DNA of 64,000 nt from Pseudomonas sp. Os17 (GTDB taxonomy: Bacteria; Pseudomonadota; Gammaproteobacteria; Pseudomonadales; Pseudomonadaceae), in the NCBI RefSeq assembly GCF_001547895.1, contig NZ_AP014627.1:6760001-6824000 (forward strand), written 5' to 3'. This document shows positions 14,639 to 23,069 of the stretch, in pieces. The number at the start of each line of letters is the position of its first letter. Within the stretch, counting starts at the first letter, position 1. The notes under the pieces are model-generated. The model was not told the origin of the DNA, did not search any database, and saw only the letters and a list, made by a program, of their open reading frames with translations. A program made the translations under genes and the position numbers.

Positions 14639-15986
14639 ACGCCTGCTGGGCACCCTGCGCAGCATCGGCGCCTTCGTGTTCAGCCGCTATGCCCTGCGCT
14701 TTCGTCGCCGCGAGCGCCTGGAAGCCTGGCAGGCCCGACGCCTCAAGCACTTCATGGCGCGGGTCATGCCCCGTGGCCAGCGCTTCAACGGGCTGACCCA
14801 CGATGGCCTGCACAGCTTGCCGATCATGGACAAGGCCAGCCTGATGAGCGATTTCGCCGCCTTCAACACCCGCGCCCTGAGCCTGGAACAAGTGTTGCCG
14901 GTGGCCCTGCAGGCCGAGCGTTCCCGGGACTTCAGCCCGACCCTGGGGGACATCACCGTGGGCCTGTCCAGCGGCACCTCGGGGGCCCAGGGGGTGTTCC
15001 TGGTCAGCAGCGCGGAGCGCCAGCGCTGGGCCGGCATCCTGCTGGCACGGACCCTGCCCCGGACCCTGCTGCCCCGGCTGCTGTGCCCCTGGCTGGCGCC
15101 GCTGCGCATCGCCTTCTTCCTGCGAGCCAACAGCCGCCTGTACACCACCCTGGCCAACCGCCGCATCGACTTCGCCTTTCATGACCTGACCCTGGGCCTG
15201 ACCGCCTCCCTGGAGCGCCTGAACCAGCAGAACCCGGACGTGCTGGTGGCCCCGGCCACGGTGCTGCGCGGGTTGGCCCAGGCGGCCCTGGCCGGGCAGC
15301 TGACGATCCGCCCCCGGCACATTCTGTCGGTGGCCGAAGTGCTGGAAAGCACCGACGCCGAAGTGGTGCAGCAGGCCTTCGGGCTCAAGCCCCGGCAGAT
15401 CTATCAGGCCAGCGAAGGCTTCCTCGGCTACACCTGCGAGGCCGGCACCCTGCACCTGAATGAAAGCCACCTGCACATCGAACCGCAGTGGCTGGACCCT
15501 GAGCGCACGCGCTTTCAGCCGATCATCACCGACTTTTCCCGGCGTACGCAGCTGATCGTGCGTTATCGCCTCAACGACATCCTGCGAGTGGCCGAAGCGC
15601 CCTGCCCCTGTGGCCGCGCGGAACGGGCCATCGCCGCCGTGGAAGGCCGCGCCGACGAGATCCTCTGGCTGCCGCGGCTCGACGGCCAGCAGCTGGCACC
15701 GCTCTACCCCGACGTATTGCGCCGCGCCTTGCTGATGCTGGGGGCGACGCTTGAGGAATATGAAATCCACCAGCGCGGGCTGCTCTGGCAGGTCAACCTG
15801 CGCACCTCGGGCGACTACCACGGGCTGTGCCAACGCTTGAGCGAGGCCCTCGCCGAGCTCTGCGCGCAACAGGGGCTGCAGGCGCCACAGCTGAGCTTCG
15901 GCCACTGGCAGGCGCCGCCGCCACAGACGAAAAGACGCCGCCTGCTGATGCTGCAACTGCCCGAGGGACTGCCATGCGTGTATTGA
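14628..15986 (+). CDS. Adenylate-forming enzyme, PaaK/CapK (F390 synthetase-related) family
   Basis: A 452-residue member of the phenylacetate-CoA ligase branch of AMP-forming enzymes. The phosphate-binding loop is GLSSGTSGAQG (residues 112-122). YQASEGFLG is the adenine/substrate motif, RYRLNDILR holds the ribose-binding aspartate, and CPCGRAERAIAAVEGRADEI is the PaaK-type hinge with its CxCGR element. Such enzymes activate a carboxylate as acyl-AMP and pass it to CoA, an amine or a hydroxyl. It resembles the group annotated as F390 synthetase-related or putative adenylate-forming enzyme, for which no reaction is firmly known. It overlaps both neighbours (11 and 13 bases). Confidence 0.85.
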   Translation: MNSERLLGTLRSIGAFVFSRYALRFRRRERLEAWQARRLKHFMARVMPRGQRFNGLTHDGLHSLPIMDKASLMSDFAAFNTRALSLEQVLPVALQAERSRDFSPTLGDITVGLSSGTSGAQGVFLVSSAERQRWAGILLARTLPRTLLPRLLCPWLAPLRIAFFLRANSRLYTTLANRRIDFAFHDLTLGLTASLERLNQQNPDVLVAPATVLRGLAQAALAGQLTIRPRHILSVAEVLESTDAEVVQQAFGLKPRQIYQASEGFLGYTCEAGTLHLNESHLHIEPQWLDPERTRFQPIITDFSRRTQLIVRYRLNDILRVAEAPCPCGRAERAIAAVEGRADEILWLPRLDGQQLAPLYPDVLRRALLMLGATLEEYEIHQRGLLWQVNLRTSGDYHGLCQRLSEALAELCAQQGLQAPQLSFGHWQAPPPQTKRRRLLMLQLPEGLPCVY

Positions 15987-17128
15987 TTCTCGGCGCCCGG
16001 GCCCCGGCCTGCCTGGAGTGGGCCCGGGCCTTCAGCCAAGCCGGCTGGACGGTGACCGTGGCCGATTCCCTGGCCCAGCCCCTGAGCCGCTTCAGCCGCG
16101 CCGCCGAGCACTTCGTGCGCCTGCCGGAGCCGCGCCACGACCCGGATGCCTGGATCGAAGCCCTGGCCGGGGTCATCCGCCAACAGGCCATCGACCTGCT
16201 GCTGCCCACCTGCGAAGAGGTGTTCTACCTGGCCCACGGCCTGGAGCGTCTGCGCCCGCTGTGCCGGGTGTTCACCAGCGATTTCGAGCTGCTGCACCGC
16301 CTGCACCACAAGGGCGATTTCGCCGCCATGACCCAAGGTTGGGATGTGGCCGCGCCGCCGACCCGAGTGCTGCATGACCCGGCCGCGTTGCAGGCACTGG
16401 CCGCCGAGCACGATGCCCTGGTGTTCAAGCCGGCCTATTCGCGCTTCGCCTCCCAGACCCTGATCCGCCCGAGCCCGACGCAGTTGGCCAAGGTCCGGCC
16501 CAGCAGCGAGGCGCCCTGGGTGGCCCAGCAGTTTGTCCCCGGCCAGGAATACTGCAGCTTCAGCGTGCTGGTGGACGGCCAATTGCGCGCCCACAGCAGC
16601 TACCAGCCGCGCTACCGGGTCGGACGTGGCTCGGGAGTCTACTTTCACAGCTGCGCCCCGGCGCCGATCCGCGCCTTCCTGGAGCAGTTCGGCCGGGCCA
16701 CCGGCTACACCGGGCAGGTGGGTTTTGACTTCATCGAGGACCCGCACGGCCGCTTCCACGTGCTGGAGTGCAACCCCAGGGCCACCAGCGGCGTGCACCT
16801 GTTCGACGACCAGCGCGTGCCGTTGGTAGCGGCGCTGGGCAGCGAAGCCGGCACTGCGCTGGAGGCGACCCTGGAACCCAGGATGATCGCCCTGGCCATG
16901 CTGCTTCTGGCCGCGCCGCAACGGGCCTTGAGCAGGGCGTTCTGGCACGACTACCGGCAAGCCCGGGACGTGATCGTCCAGGACGGTGACCGTGGCCCGC
17001 TGACCGCCCAGTTGCTGAGCCTGAGCGAGATCATCGGCCGCGCCCTGACCCGCCGCTGCGGGCTGCTGGCCGCCTCTACTGCCGATATCGAATGGAACGG
17101 CCAACCCCTGGGGGCAACGCGCCGATGA
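15974..17128 (+). CDS. ATP-grasp ligase
   Basis: A 384-residue ATP-grasp protein. The N domain begins MRVLILGARAPACLEWARAF, as in carbamoyl-phosphate-synthase-like members. Lys152 in FKPAYSRF is a nucleotide-binding lysine. Glu265, Asn267 and Arg269 in ECNPRATSG form the metal/phosphate site. These ligases use ATP to make an acyl-phosphate that is attacked by an amine, thiol or hydroxyl. This gives the operon a second carboxylate-activating enzyme beside the AMP-forming one, and suggests amide or ester formation. The true substrates are unknown. The start was set by the ATG at 15974 inside the previous gene; its stop overlaps the next start by four bases. Confidence 0.85.
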   Translation: MRVLILGARAPACLEWARAFSQAGWTVTVADSLAQPLSRFSRAAEHFVRLPEPRHDPDAWIEALAGVIRQQAIDLLLPTCEEVFYLAHGLERLRPLCRVFTSDFELLHRLHHKGDFAAMTQGWDVAAPPTRVLHDPAALQALAAEHDALVFKPAYSRFASQTLIRPSPTQLAKVRPSSEAPWVAQQFVPGQEYCSFSVLVDGQLRAHSSYQPRYRVGRGSGVYFHSCAPAPIRAFLEQFGRATGYTGQVGFDFIEDPHGRFHVLECNPRATSGVHLFDDQRVPLVAALGSEAGTALEATLEPRMIALAMLLLAAPQRALSRAFWHDYRQARDVIVQDGDRGPLTAQLLSLSEIIGRALTRRCGLLAASTADIEWNGQPLGATRR

Positions 17129-18264
17129 AGCTGTGGATGCCCGAGCAACTGGCCCTTGAGCCCCCGAGCGCCGGCGACAGCCACGCCCGGCAGTACGTGC
17201 GCACCTGCGCCGGCGGCGCCCTGATCGGCAACGTCAGCACCGCCCTGGCCCTGCTGGACACCGGCCATCATCAGTTCCCGGTGAGCATCAACCACGGCCA
17301 CGACCCTGTGGATAACTGCTACGTGGTGTCGCCGCAAACCGCCTACAGCGGCTACGCCCGGGAAGAACTGCAGCGCCTGAAACGGCCCTGGCTGGCCCGG
17401 CCGCTGAGGCTGCTGACCCAGGGCGTGGACCGGCTGCTGAGCGCGGCCAAGGTCGACCGGCTGGTGCAGGTCAACAACTGGCTGCTGTCCACCAACCTGT
17501 ACCCGGCCGACTGGGACGGCGCGGACTTGCCGGCGATCACCGAGCTGCTGCGCCGGGCGTTTCCCGACCACGGCTTTGGCTTTCGCTCGCTCAACGACTT
17601 CAGCAACCGCGCCCTGCGCAAGCGCCTGCAAGCCCTGGGCTACCTGGCGATTCCCAGCCGCCAGGTGTACCTGTTCGACGGCCGCCAGGGCGAAAATTCA
17701 GCCTTCCTGCGCCACCACAACACCCGCCTGGATGCCACCCTGCTGCGTCGCAGCCCCTATACGGTGGTGCCCGGCAGCCAGCTGAACGAAGCCGACTTCC
17801 AGCGCATCGAGCAGCTGTACAACCTGCTGTACCTGGATAAATACAGCCGCCTCAACCCCCACTACAGCGCCCAATGGCTGCAACGCGGGCAGGCCGAAGG
17901 CTGGCTGGACGTGCGCGCTCTGCGCAACGCCGAAGGCCGCATCGACGGCGCCCTGGGCTGGTTCGCCAACAGCGCGCTGATCAGCACGCCCATCGTTGGC
18001 TACGACACCGCCCAGCCCCAGCGCGCCGGGCTGTACCGGCAACTGACCAGGCTGTGCCTGCAAGAGGCGGTGAACCGCCGTCAGGTGCTCAACTTCAGCT
18101 CCGGCGCCGCCGCCTTCAAGCGCTTGCGTGGCGGCCAGCCCGAAATCGAATACAGCCTGATCCACGTCGCCCACCTGCCCTGGCCGCGCAGGCTGGTGTG
18201 GCAACTGATGGGGATGCTGCTGCAACGGATCGGCGTACCGCTGATGAGGAAGCTCAAACTGTGA
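17125..18264 (+). CDS. Probable GNAT/FemAB-like acyltransferase of the operon
   Basis: A 379-residue protein of no firmly recognised family. The N-terminal third includes VRTCAGGALIGNVSTALALL and a region with SINHGHDPVDNCYVVSPQTAY. The C-terminal half (ALGWFANSALISTPIVGYD, then AGLYRQLTRLCLQEAV, then LNFSSGAAAFKRLRGGQP) has the strand-helix layout of GNAT-fold acyltransferases of the FemAB/peptidoglycan-interpeptide or GNAT_6 type. In this context it would transfer an acyl group to an amine or be transferred upon. Confidence in the fold is moderate and in the reaction low. Start ATG and stop both overlap their neighbours by four bases. Confidence 0.6.
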   Translation: MKLWMPEQLALEPPSAGDSHARQYVRTCAGGALIGNVSTALALLDTGHHQFPVSINHGHDPVDNCYVVSPQTAYSGYAREELQRLKRPWLARPLRLLTQGVDRLLSAAKVDRLVQVNNWLLSTNLYPADWDGADLPAITELLRRAFPDHGFGFRSLNDFSNRALRKRLQALGYLAIPSRQVYLFDGRQGENSAFLRHHNTRLDATLLRRSPYTVVPGSQLNEADFQRIEQLYNLLYLDKYSRLNPHYSAQWLQRGQAEGWLDVRALRNAEGRIDGALGWFANSALISTPIVGYDTAQPQRAGLYRQLTRLCLQEAVNRRQVLNFSSGAAAFKRLRGGQPEIEYSLIHVAHLPWPRRLVWQLMGMLLQRIGVPLMRKLKL

Positions 18265-19277
18265 ACAGTCACTCGGGCTGGTGGCCCGTCGCCCTCAGCC
18301 GGCAGCTGCACAAGCAGCCCCTGGCCTGCACCCTGCACGGCGTGCCGCTGGTGCTGTTTCGCGACGCCGAGGGCGCCCCTGCCGTATTACCGGACCGCTG
18401 CCCCCATCGCTTTGCGCCGCTGAGCGCCGGCCGGGCGCGCGACGGGCAGATCCAGTGCCCCTACCACGGCTGGCGCTTCGATCCCCAGGGCCGTTGTACT
18501 CAACTGCCCGGGCTGGAGCAGCAGCGTTGCAGCCAGCCCTTGCTGCAGCCGCTGCACAGCTGCGAAGCCCAGGGGCTGGTGTGGGCCAGCCTTGCCAGCG
18601 AGCGGCCGCATGCGCCACCAGTGGCCGCCGCCGAACAGGCCCAGGCCCTGGATGTGTTCTGGATCAGCGACCGGGTGCAGTGCAGCTTGCAGGACGCCGC
18701 GGAGAACTTCCTCGACGGTTTCCACACCCACTTCGTGCACGCCGGCTGGATTCGCCACGATCGCCAGCGCCAGCGCATTAGCGCCTGGGTGCATCGGCTG
18801 GAAGACGGGGTTGAAGCGCAGTACAGCGAAGAAGGCACCCAATCCGGGCTGATTTCCCGGCTGTTCGAAGGCGAACGCGGCCTGAGCATGGGGCGCTTTC
18901 GCCTGCCGGGGCTGGCGGAAATCGAATACCGCGACCGCCAGGGCCGGCTCAACCTGCTGGTCAGCGCCTGGCTGAGCCCCGCCGCCGAGGGCCAGTTGCG
19001 GCTGTTCGCGCGCATCGCCACGGCCCGCGGCCGCCTGCCGGGCTGGATCAAACGCGGCGTGCTGCAGCCGCTGTTCAAGGTGATCCTCAAGCAGGACCGG
19101 CAGATCCTGGAGAACGTCAGCGCCAACCAGCAACGCTTTGCCCGGGTGCCGCTGCGCTGGCAGCGGCCCACGCCTCTGGACAGCTCGCTGGATCTGCTGG
19201 GGCCGTGGATTCGCCAGTTGCTGGAGCAGGGTGAACTGAAGGACTTCCAAGAACGCCGGGAGCAATTCTGGCTGTAA
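18261..19277 (+). CDS. Rieske non-heme iron oxygenase, last gene of the operon
   Basis: A 338-residue oxygenase alpha-subunit-like protein starting at GTG 18261 (GTGA overlap with the previous stop). Cys47/His49 and Cys66/His69 (CPHR and CPYHGW) ligate the [2Fe-2S] cluster. Asp152, His155 and His160 in ENFLDGFHTHFVH supply the mononuclear iron site and the bridging aspartate. Enzymes of this form hydroxylate, desaturate or demethylate small hydrophobic molecules. No ferredoxin or reductase is encoded in the cluster, so electrons must come from elsewhere in the cell. It is probably a late tailoring step. A REP doublet follows directly after the stop. Confidence 0.87.
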   Translation: MNSHSGWWPVALSRQLHKQPLACTLHGVPLVLFRDAEGAPAVLPDRCPHRFAPLSAGRARDGQIQCPYHGWRFDPQGRCTQLPGLEQQRCSQPLLQPLHSCEAQGLVWASLASERPHAPPVAAAEQAQALDVFWISDRVQCSLQDAAENFLDGFHTHFVHAGWIRHDRQRQRISAWVHRLEDGVEAQYSEEGTQSGLISRLFEGERGLSMGRFRLPGLAEIEYRDRQGRLNLLVSAWLSPAAEGQLRLFARIATARGRLPGWIKRGVLQPLFKVILKQDRQILENVSANQQRFARVPLRWQRPTPLDSSLDLLGPWIRQLLEQGELKDFQERREQFWL

Positions 19278-19281
19278 TCCC

Positions 19282-19363
19282 GTAGGAGCCGGCTTGCCGG
19301 CGAACACGCCCTCAAGACAGGCACCGCTCAAACGGGCCCCTTCGCTGGCCAGCCAGCTCCTAC
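19282..19363. repeat. REP doublet (GTAGGAGC...GCTCCTAC family)
   Basis: An element of 82 bases, its ends matching the pair at 6168-6360. It begins four bases after the Rieske gene stop codon and may protect or end that transcript. Confidence 0.75.
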
Positions 19364-19707
19364 GGTTGGCAACGGTGATGCGGGCCCCTTGGAGCCTCTG
19401 TTCGCGGGATTTTCCGGGCAAGACAAGAACCGTTTCAGCCCACCGCCGGCACTGCCGTTCCTCGGCTCGACACGCAACATGCAGACGGCGAGCCCGCGCA
19501 CCGGTATAGTGCGCCCCCTCTTCACGTGGACAGCCGTCGGTAACGAGGCTCAACCCCACGGGAAACCCGAACTAATAACAACCCGCGAAATATAGAACCG
19601 GGACGAACGCTCGCCCCACCGCATTGCCGTGCGTGCAATCAGCGGTGTAACTGAATGTTTCCGTCCGTTCTGCTTTTGCCTACACAAAAAACAGCGAGGA
19701 ATAATCC
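19364..19707. other. Leader region of the symporter gene
   Basis: This gene-free stretch precedes the AGCS symporter. TATAGT at 19505-19510 is a possible -10 element with a weak -35, implying a leader of about 190 bases. I looked for the tandem-aptamer pattern of a glycine riboswitch, often found before such transporters, and did not see it. Confidence 0.35.
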
Positions 19708-21147
19708 ATGCTCGAAGTCATCAACGACTTCCTCTCAGGGAAAGTGCTGATCGTGCTCATTGTCGGGCTCGGCAGCTACTTCACGATCCGCTCGCGTTTC
19801 GTTCAATTGCGCCACTTCCTCCATATGTTCGCGGTGTTCCGCGACAGCCTGAAAAGCAGCGGCGGCCAGCTCAGCTCGTTCCAGGCGCTGATGCTCAGCC
19901 TTGCTGGCCGGGTGGGCGCGGGCAACATCGCCGGCGTCGGCATCGCCGTGACCCTGGGCGGCCCTGGCGCGGTGTTCTGGATGTGGGTGACCGCACTGGT
20001 CGGCATGTCCAGCAGCTTCTTCGAGTGCACCCTGGCCCAGGTCTACAAGCGCGCCGACGGCGACGGCCTGTACCGCGGCGGCCCGGCCTACTACATCCAG
20101 CACGGCCTGAAGCTCAAGGGCATGGCGGTGGTGTTCTCGATCCTGCTGCTGGTCACCTACGGCTTCGCCTTCATCGGCCTGCAGTCCTACACCGTGACGC
20201 ACTCGCTGCAGGACGCCTTTGCCTTTGACCCACGCCACACCGGCATCGTCCTGGCGGTGCTGCTGGCCATCACCTTCATCGGCGGCATCAAGCGCATCGC
20301 CGCGGTGTCCGACCTGCTGGTTCCGATCAAGACCCTGGCCTACATCGCCGTGACCCTGTACGTGATCGGCACCCAGATCGAACACGTGCCGGCCATGCTG
20401 GAAACCATCATCAAGAGCGCCTTCGGCCTCGATCCGGCCTTCGGCGGCCTGCTGGGCAGCGCCATCGTCATGGGCGTGAAGCGTGGCGTGTTCGCCAACG
20501 AAGCCGGCCTGGGCAGTGCGCCGAACGTCGCCGCCGTGGCCGCCGTGAAGCACCCGGGCGCCCAGGGCGTGGTCCAGGCCTTCAGCGTGTTCCTCGACAC
20601 CTTCGTGATCTGCACCTGCACCGCGCTGCTGATCCTGCTGTCGGGCTTCTACACTCCTGGCTTCGAAGGCGATGGCATCGTCCTGACCCAGAACTCGCTG
20701 GCCGCCGTGGTCGGTGACTGGGGCCGCCTGTTCGTCAGCGTCGCGCTGTCGCTGTTCGTCTTCACCTGCATCCTCTACAACTACTACCTGGGCGAAAACA
20801 GCCTGCAGTTCCTCAGCCGCAACCGCGCCGTGCTGATGCTGTTCCGCGGCCTGGTGCTGGCGCTGGTGGTCTGGGGTTCGATGCAGGACCTTTCGACCGT
20901 GTTCGCCTTCGCCGACATCACCATGACCTGCCTGGCCTTCGTCAACCTGGTGGCCCTGGCCATGCTGTTCAAGGTCGGCCTGCGGGTGATGCGCGACTAC
21001 GACGAGCAGCGCCGCGCCGGCGTCGACCAGCCGGTGTTCGACTCGCGCAAGTTCGCCGATCTGGACCTGGACCTGAAGGCCTGGCCTGCCGAACCTTCGG
21101 CCGCCACCCAGGCCGAGCCGCAAGGCGTACCCGCAGCGCAACGCTGA
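19708..21147 (+). CDS. Sodium:alanine/glycine symporter (AGCS family)
   Basis: A 479-residue inner-membrane transporter that couples uptake of alanine or glycine to sodium or protons. Family marks include GRVGAGNIAGVGIAVTLGGPGAVFWMW in the first helices, followed by GLYRGGPAYYIQHGL and FANEAGLGSAPNVAAVA. The last is the AGCS signature with its NEAGLGSAP core. Around ten hydrophobic segments are visible and the C-terminal tail is cytoplasmic. The SD GAGGAA lies 9 bases before the ATG. It is followed by an asparaginase gene with a single REP hairpin in between, so both may serve amino-acid use. Confidence 0.94.
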   Translation: MLEVINDFLSGKVLIVLIVGLGSYFTIRSRFVQLRHFLHMFAVFRDSLKSSGGQLSSFQALMLSLAGRVGAGNIAGVGIAVTLGGPGAVFWMWVTALVGMSSSFFECTLAQVYKRADGDGLYRGGPAYYIQHGLKLKGMAVVFSILLLVTYGFAFIGLQSYTVTHSLQDAFAFDPRHTGIVLAVLLAITFIGGIKRIAAVSDLLVPIKTLAYIAVTLYVIGTQIEHVPAMLETIIKSAFGLDPAFGGLLGSAIVMGVKRGVFANEAGLGSAPNVAAVAAVKHPGAQGVVQAFSVFLDTFVICTCTALLILLSGFYTPGFEGDGIVLTQNSLAAVVGDWGRLFVSVALSLFVFTCILYNYYLGENSLQFLSRNRAVLMLFRGLVLALVVWGSMQDLSTVFAFADITMTCLAFVNLVALAMLFKVGLRVMRDYDEQRRAGVDQPVFDSRKFADLDLDLKAWPAEPSAATQAEPQGVPAAQR

Positions 21148-21202
21148 CGGGTGAACGACGGGGGCATCCTCTGCACCCGTCGGTTACAGTTCGATAAATG
21201 TG

Positions 21203-21222
21203 CGAGCGGGCTTGCCCGCTCC
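21203..21222. repeat. Single REP hairpin between symporter and asparaginase
   Basis: GAGCGGG and CCCGCTC (21204-21210 with 21215-21221) form a 7-bp stem with a CTTG loop, a single REP unit. It could reduce read-through into the asparaginase gene. Confidence 0.6.
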
Positions 21223-21251
21223 CACAGGAACTCACCGTTTCGGAGAATCCC

Positions 21252-22253
21252 ATGAACCCTTCGACCTACCCTGTCGCCCAGCACGTCATGGTGCTCTACA
21301 CCGGTGGCACCATCGGCATGCAGGCCAGCGCCGACGGCCTGGCCCCGGCGTCCGGTTTCGACGTGCGCATGCGCGCCTACCTCGACAGCCAGCCCGAACT
21401 GGTGGTGCCGGCCTGGCGCTTTCGCGAGATGGCGCCGCTGATCGACAGCGCCAACATGACCCCCGACTACTGGCAGCGCCTGCGTGAAGCGGTGGTCGAG
21501 GCCGTGGACCAAGGCTGCGACAGCGTGCTGATCCTGCACGGCACCGACACCCTGGCCTACAGCGCCGCCGCCATGAGCTTCCAGTTGCTGGGCCTGCCGG
21601 CGCCCGTGGTGTTCACCGGCTCGATGCTGCCGGCCGGCGTGCCCGACAGCGACGCCTGGGAAAACCTCAGTGGCGCCCTCTTGGCCCTGGGCCAGGGCCT
21701 GGCACCGGGGGTGCACCTGTACTTCCACGGCGAGCTGCTGGCGCCGACCCGCTGCGCGAAAATCCGCAGTTTCGGCCGTCACCCGTTCGCCGCCCTGCAA
21801 CGCAATGGCGGCGGCGCCAAGGCCGAAGCGCTTCCTGCGGCGCTGGACTACCGCCAGGCCAAGCAACTGGCCAAGGTCGGCGTGTTGCCGCTGTTCCCCG
21901 GCATCGGCGCCGAGCTGCTGGACGGCGTGCTCGACAGCGGCATCCAGGCCCTGGTGCTGGAGTGCTTCGGCAGCGGCACCGGGCCTAGCGACAACCCGGC
22001 GTTCCTGGCCAGTCTCAAGCGCGCACAGGAGCAAGGCATCGTGGTGGTGGCGGTGACCCAGTGCCATGAAGGCGGTGTGGAGCTGGACATCTACGAAGCC
22101 GGCAGCCGCCTGCGCGGCGTGGGCGTGCTGTCCGGTGGCGGCATGACTCGCGAAGCGGCGTTCGGCAAGCTCAATGCGCTGCTCGGTGCCGGGCTGGAAA
22201 GCGCCGAAGTGCGGCGCCTGGTCGAACTCGATCTGTGTGGCGAGTTGAGCTGA
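21252..22253 (+). CDS. ansA: Asparaginase, type I (cytoplasmic)
   Basis: A 333-residue L-asparaginase that hydrolyses asparagine to aspartate and ammonia. VLYTGGTIGM holds the nucleophilic threonine (Thr17) and LHGTDTLAY the second catalytic threonine-aspartate pair; both are intact. No signal peptide is present, which favours the cytoplasmic type over the periplasmic one. CGGAG lies 7 bases before the ATG at 21252. Aspartate so formed could feed the ammonia-lyase encoded at 7.4 kb. It is convergent with the small secreted protein at 22326. Confidence 0.92.
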   Translation: MNPSTYPVAQHVMVLYTGGTIGMQASADGLAPASGFDVRMRAYLDSQPELVVPAWRFREMAPLIDSANMTPDYWQRLREAVVEAVDQGCDSVLILHGTDTLAYSAAAMSFQLLGLPAPVVFTGSMLPAGVPDSDAWENLSGALLALGQGLAPGVHLYFHGELLAPTRCAKIRSFGRHPFAALQRNGGGAKAEALPAALDYRQAKQLAKVGVLPLFPGIGAELLDGVLDSGIQALVLECFGSGTGPSDNPAFLASLKRAQEQGIVVVAVTQCHEGGVELDIYEAGSRLRGVGVLSGGGMTREAAFGKLNALLGAGLESAEVRRLVELDLCGELS

Positions 22254-22325
22254 AGCTCGCGCTCGGGAGCCGGTGGCTACTGCGGTAGCTGCTGGCTCGA
22301 CGACGAGCAGAGGGTGGCTGTCGGG

Positions 22326-22871
22326 TTACTTTTTGACCGTGTAATCCTGGCCCCAGACCCGCACCGAACTCGAGCTCTCGATCGGCCCTTCAAACACGAA
22401 CTTCTGCCGCACTGCCGCCTTGGCCGGGATGGTGACTTCGTCCGGGTTGTCGAGGCTGACAGTCAGATTGTTGGCGTAACCGTCCTGGTCGATCGCCAGC
22501 AGGGCGCCGGTCTGCTTGAGGTTGATCAGTCGCAACTGGCTGTCGCTGCTGTTCTTGAAGCCCAGGGTAACGTTGAAGCTGTCGCCGACGGCTTCAGTTT
22601 TCAATACCTGGACATCGACGCGGCCTTTCATTTGCTCGCGAGAGGAAATGATCGAGGCACCGTCGACGCCTTGCGCCGATTGGCGACCGTCGAGCACACC
22701 TTCGCTGACGCCGCCCAAGAGGTTCTTGCCTGCCGAAATGGCTGATGAGACGGCTGACTTGGCAGAGTCCTTGATGGTGCTTTCGCTGCCTGGCTCAGCC
22801 TCGGCCAGGCACAGCGAACTCAGGAGCAAGCCGGAGACCAGAAGCAGGGAACGCGCAGGGATGAGGGTCAT
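22326..22871 (-). CDS. Secreted protein of unknown function
   Basis: A 181-residue protein beginning with a signal peptide (TLIPARSLLLVSGLLLSSLCLAEA). The mature part has a helical, Ala/Ser-rich stretch (SAVSSAISAGKNLLGGVSEG) and then a beta-rich domain with NVTLGFKNSSDSQLRLINL and FVFEGPIESSSSVRVWGQDYTVKK, which looks like an immunoglobulin-like or DUF4352-type fold. I do not recognise a family with certainty. I start at 22871 because the signal peptide begins there; the frame is open much further upstream without a plausible start. It is divergent from the AraC gene. Confidence 0.65.
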   Translation of the reverse strand: MTLIPARSLLLVSGLLLSSLCLAEAEPGSESTIKDSAKSAVSSAISAGKNLLGGVSEGVLDGRQSAQGVDGASIISSREQMKGRVDVQVLKTEAVGDSFNVTLGFKNSSDSQLRLINLKQTGALLAIDQDGYANNLTVSLDNPDEVTIPAKAAVRQKFVFEGPIESSSSVRVWGQDYTVKK

Positions 22872-23069
22872 ACATAGTCCTTTATCGAGGTTGCTGCACC
22901 GCCACTTCAGGCGATGAATGGCAGGCAGGTTGCACCAATCAAAGCGCCAAGTCACTAGCCACACAACGCTCGCAATGCCCCATGCAGCGGGCCGGCAAAC
23001 CGCAGGTCTGATCGCGGGCGGCATGCAACTTGCTCCGGTTAAGGGTCTTCCCCTGGCTGGAATCTGCGC

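Noticed and set aside
19364..19707. Glycine riboswitch upstream of the AGCS symporter
   Set aside because: The conserved aptamer cores were not found in the leader.
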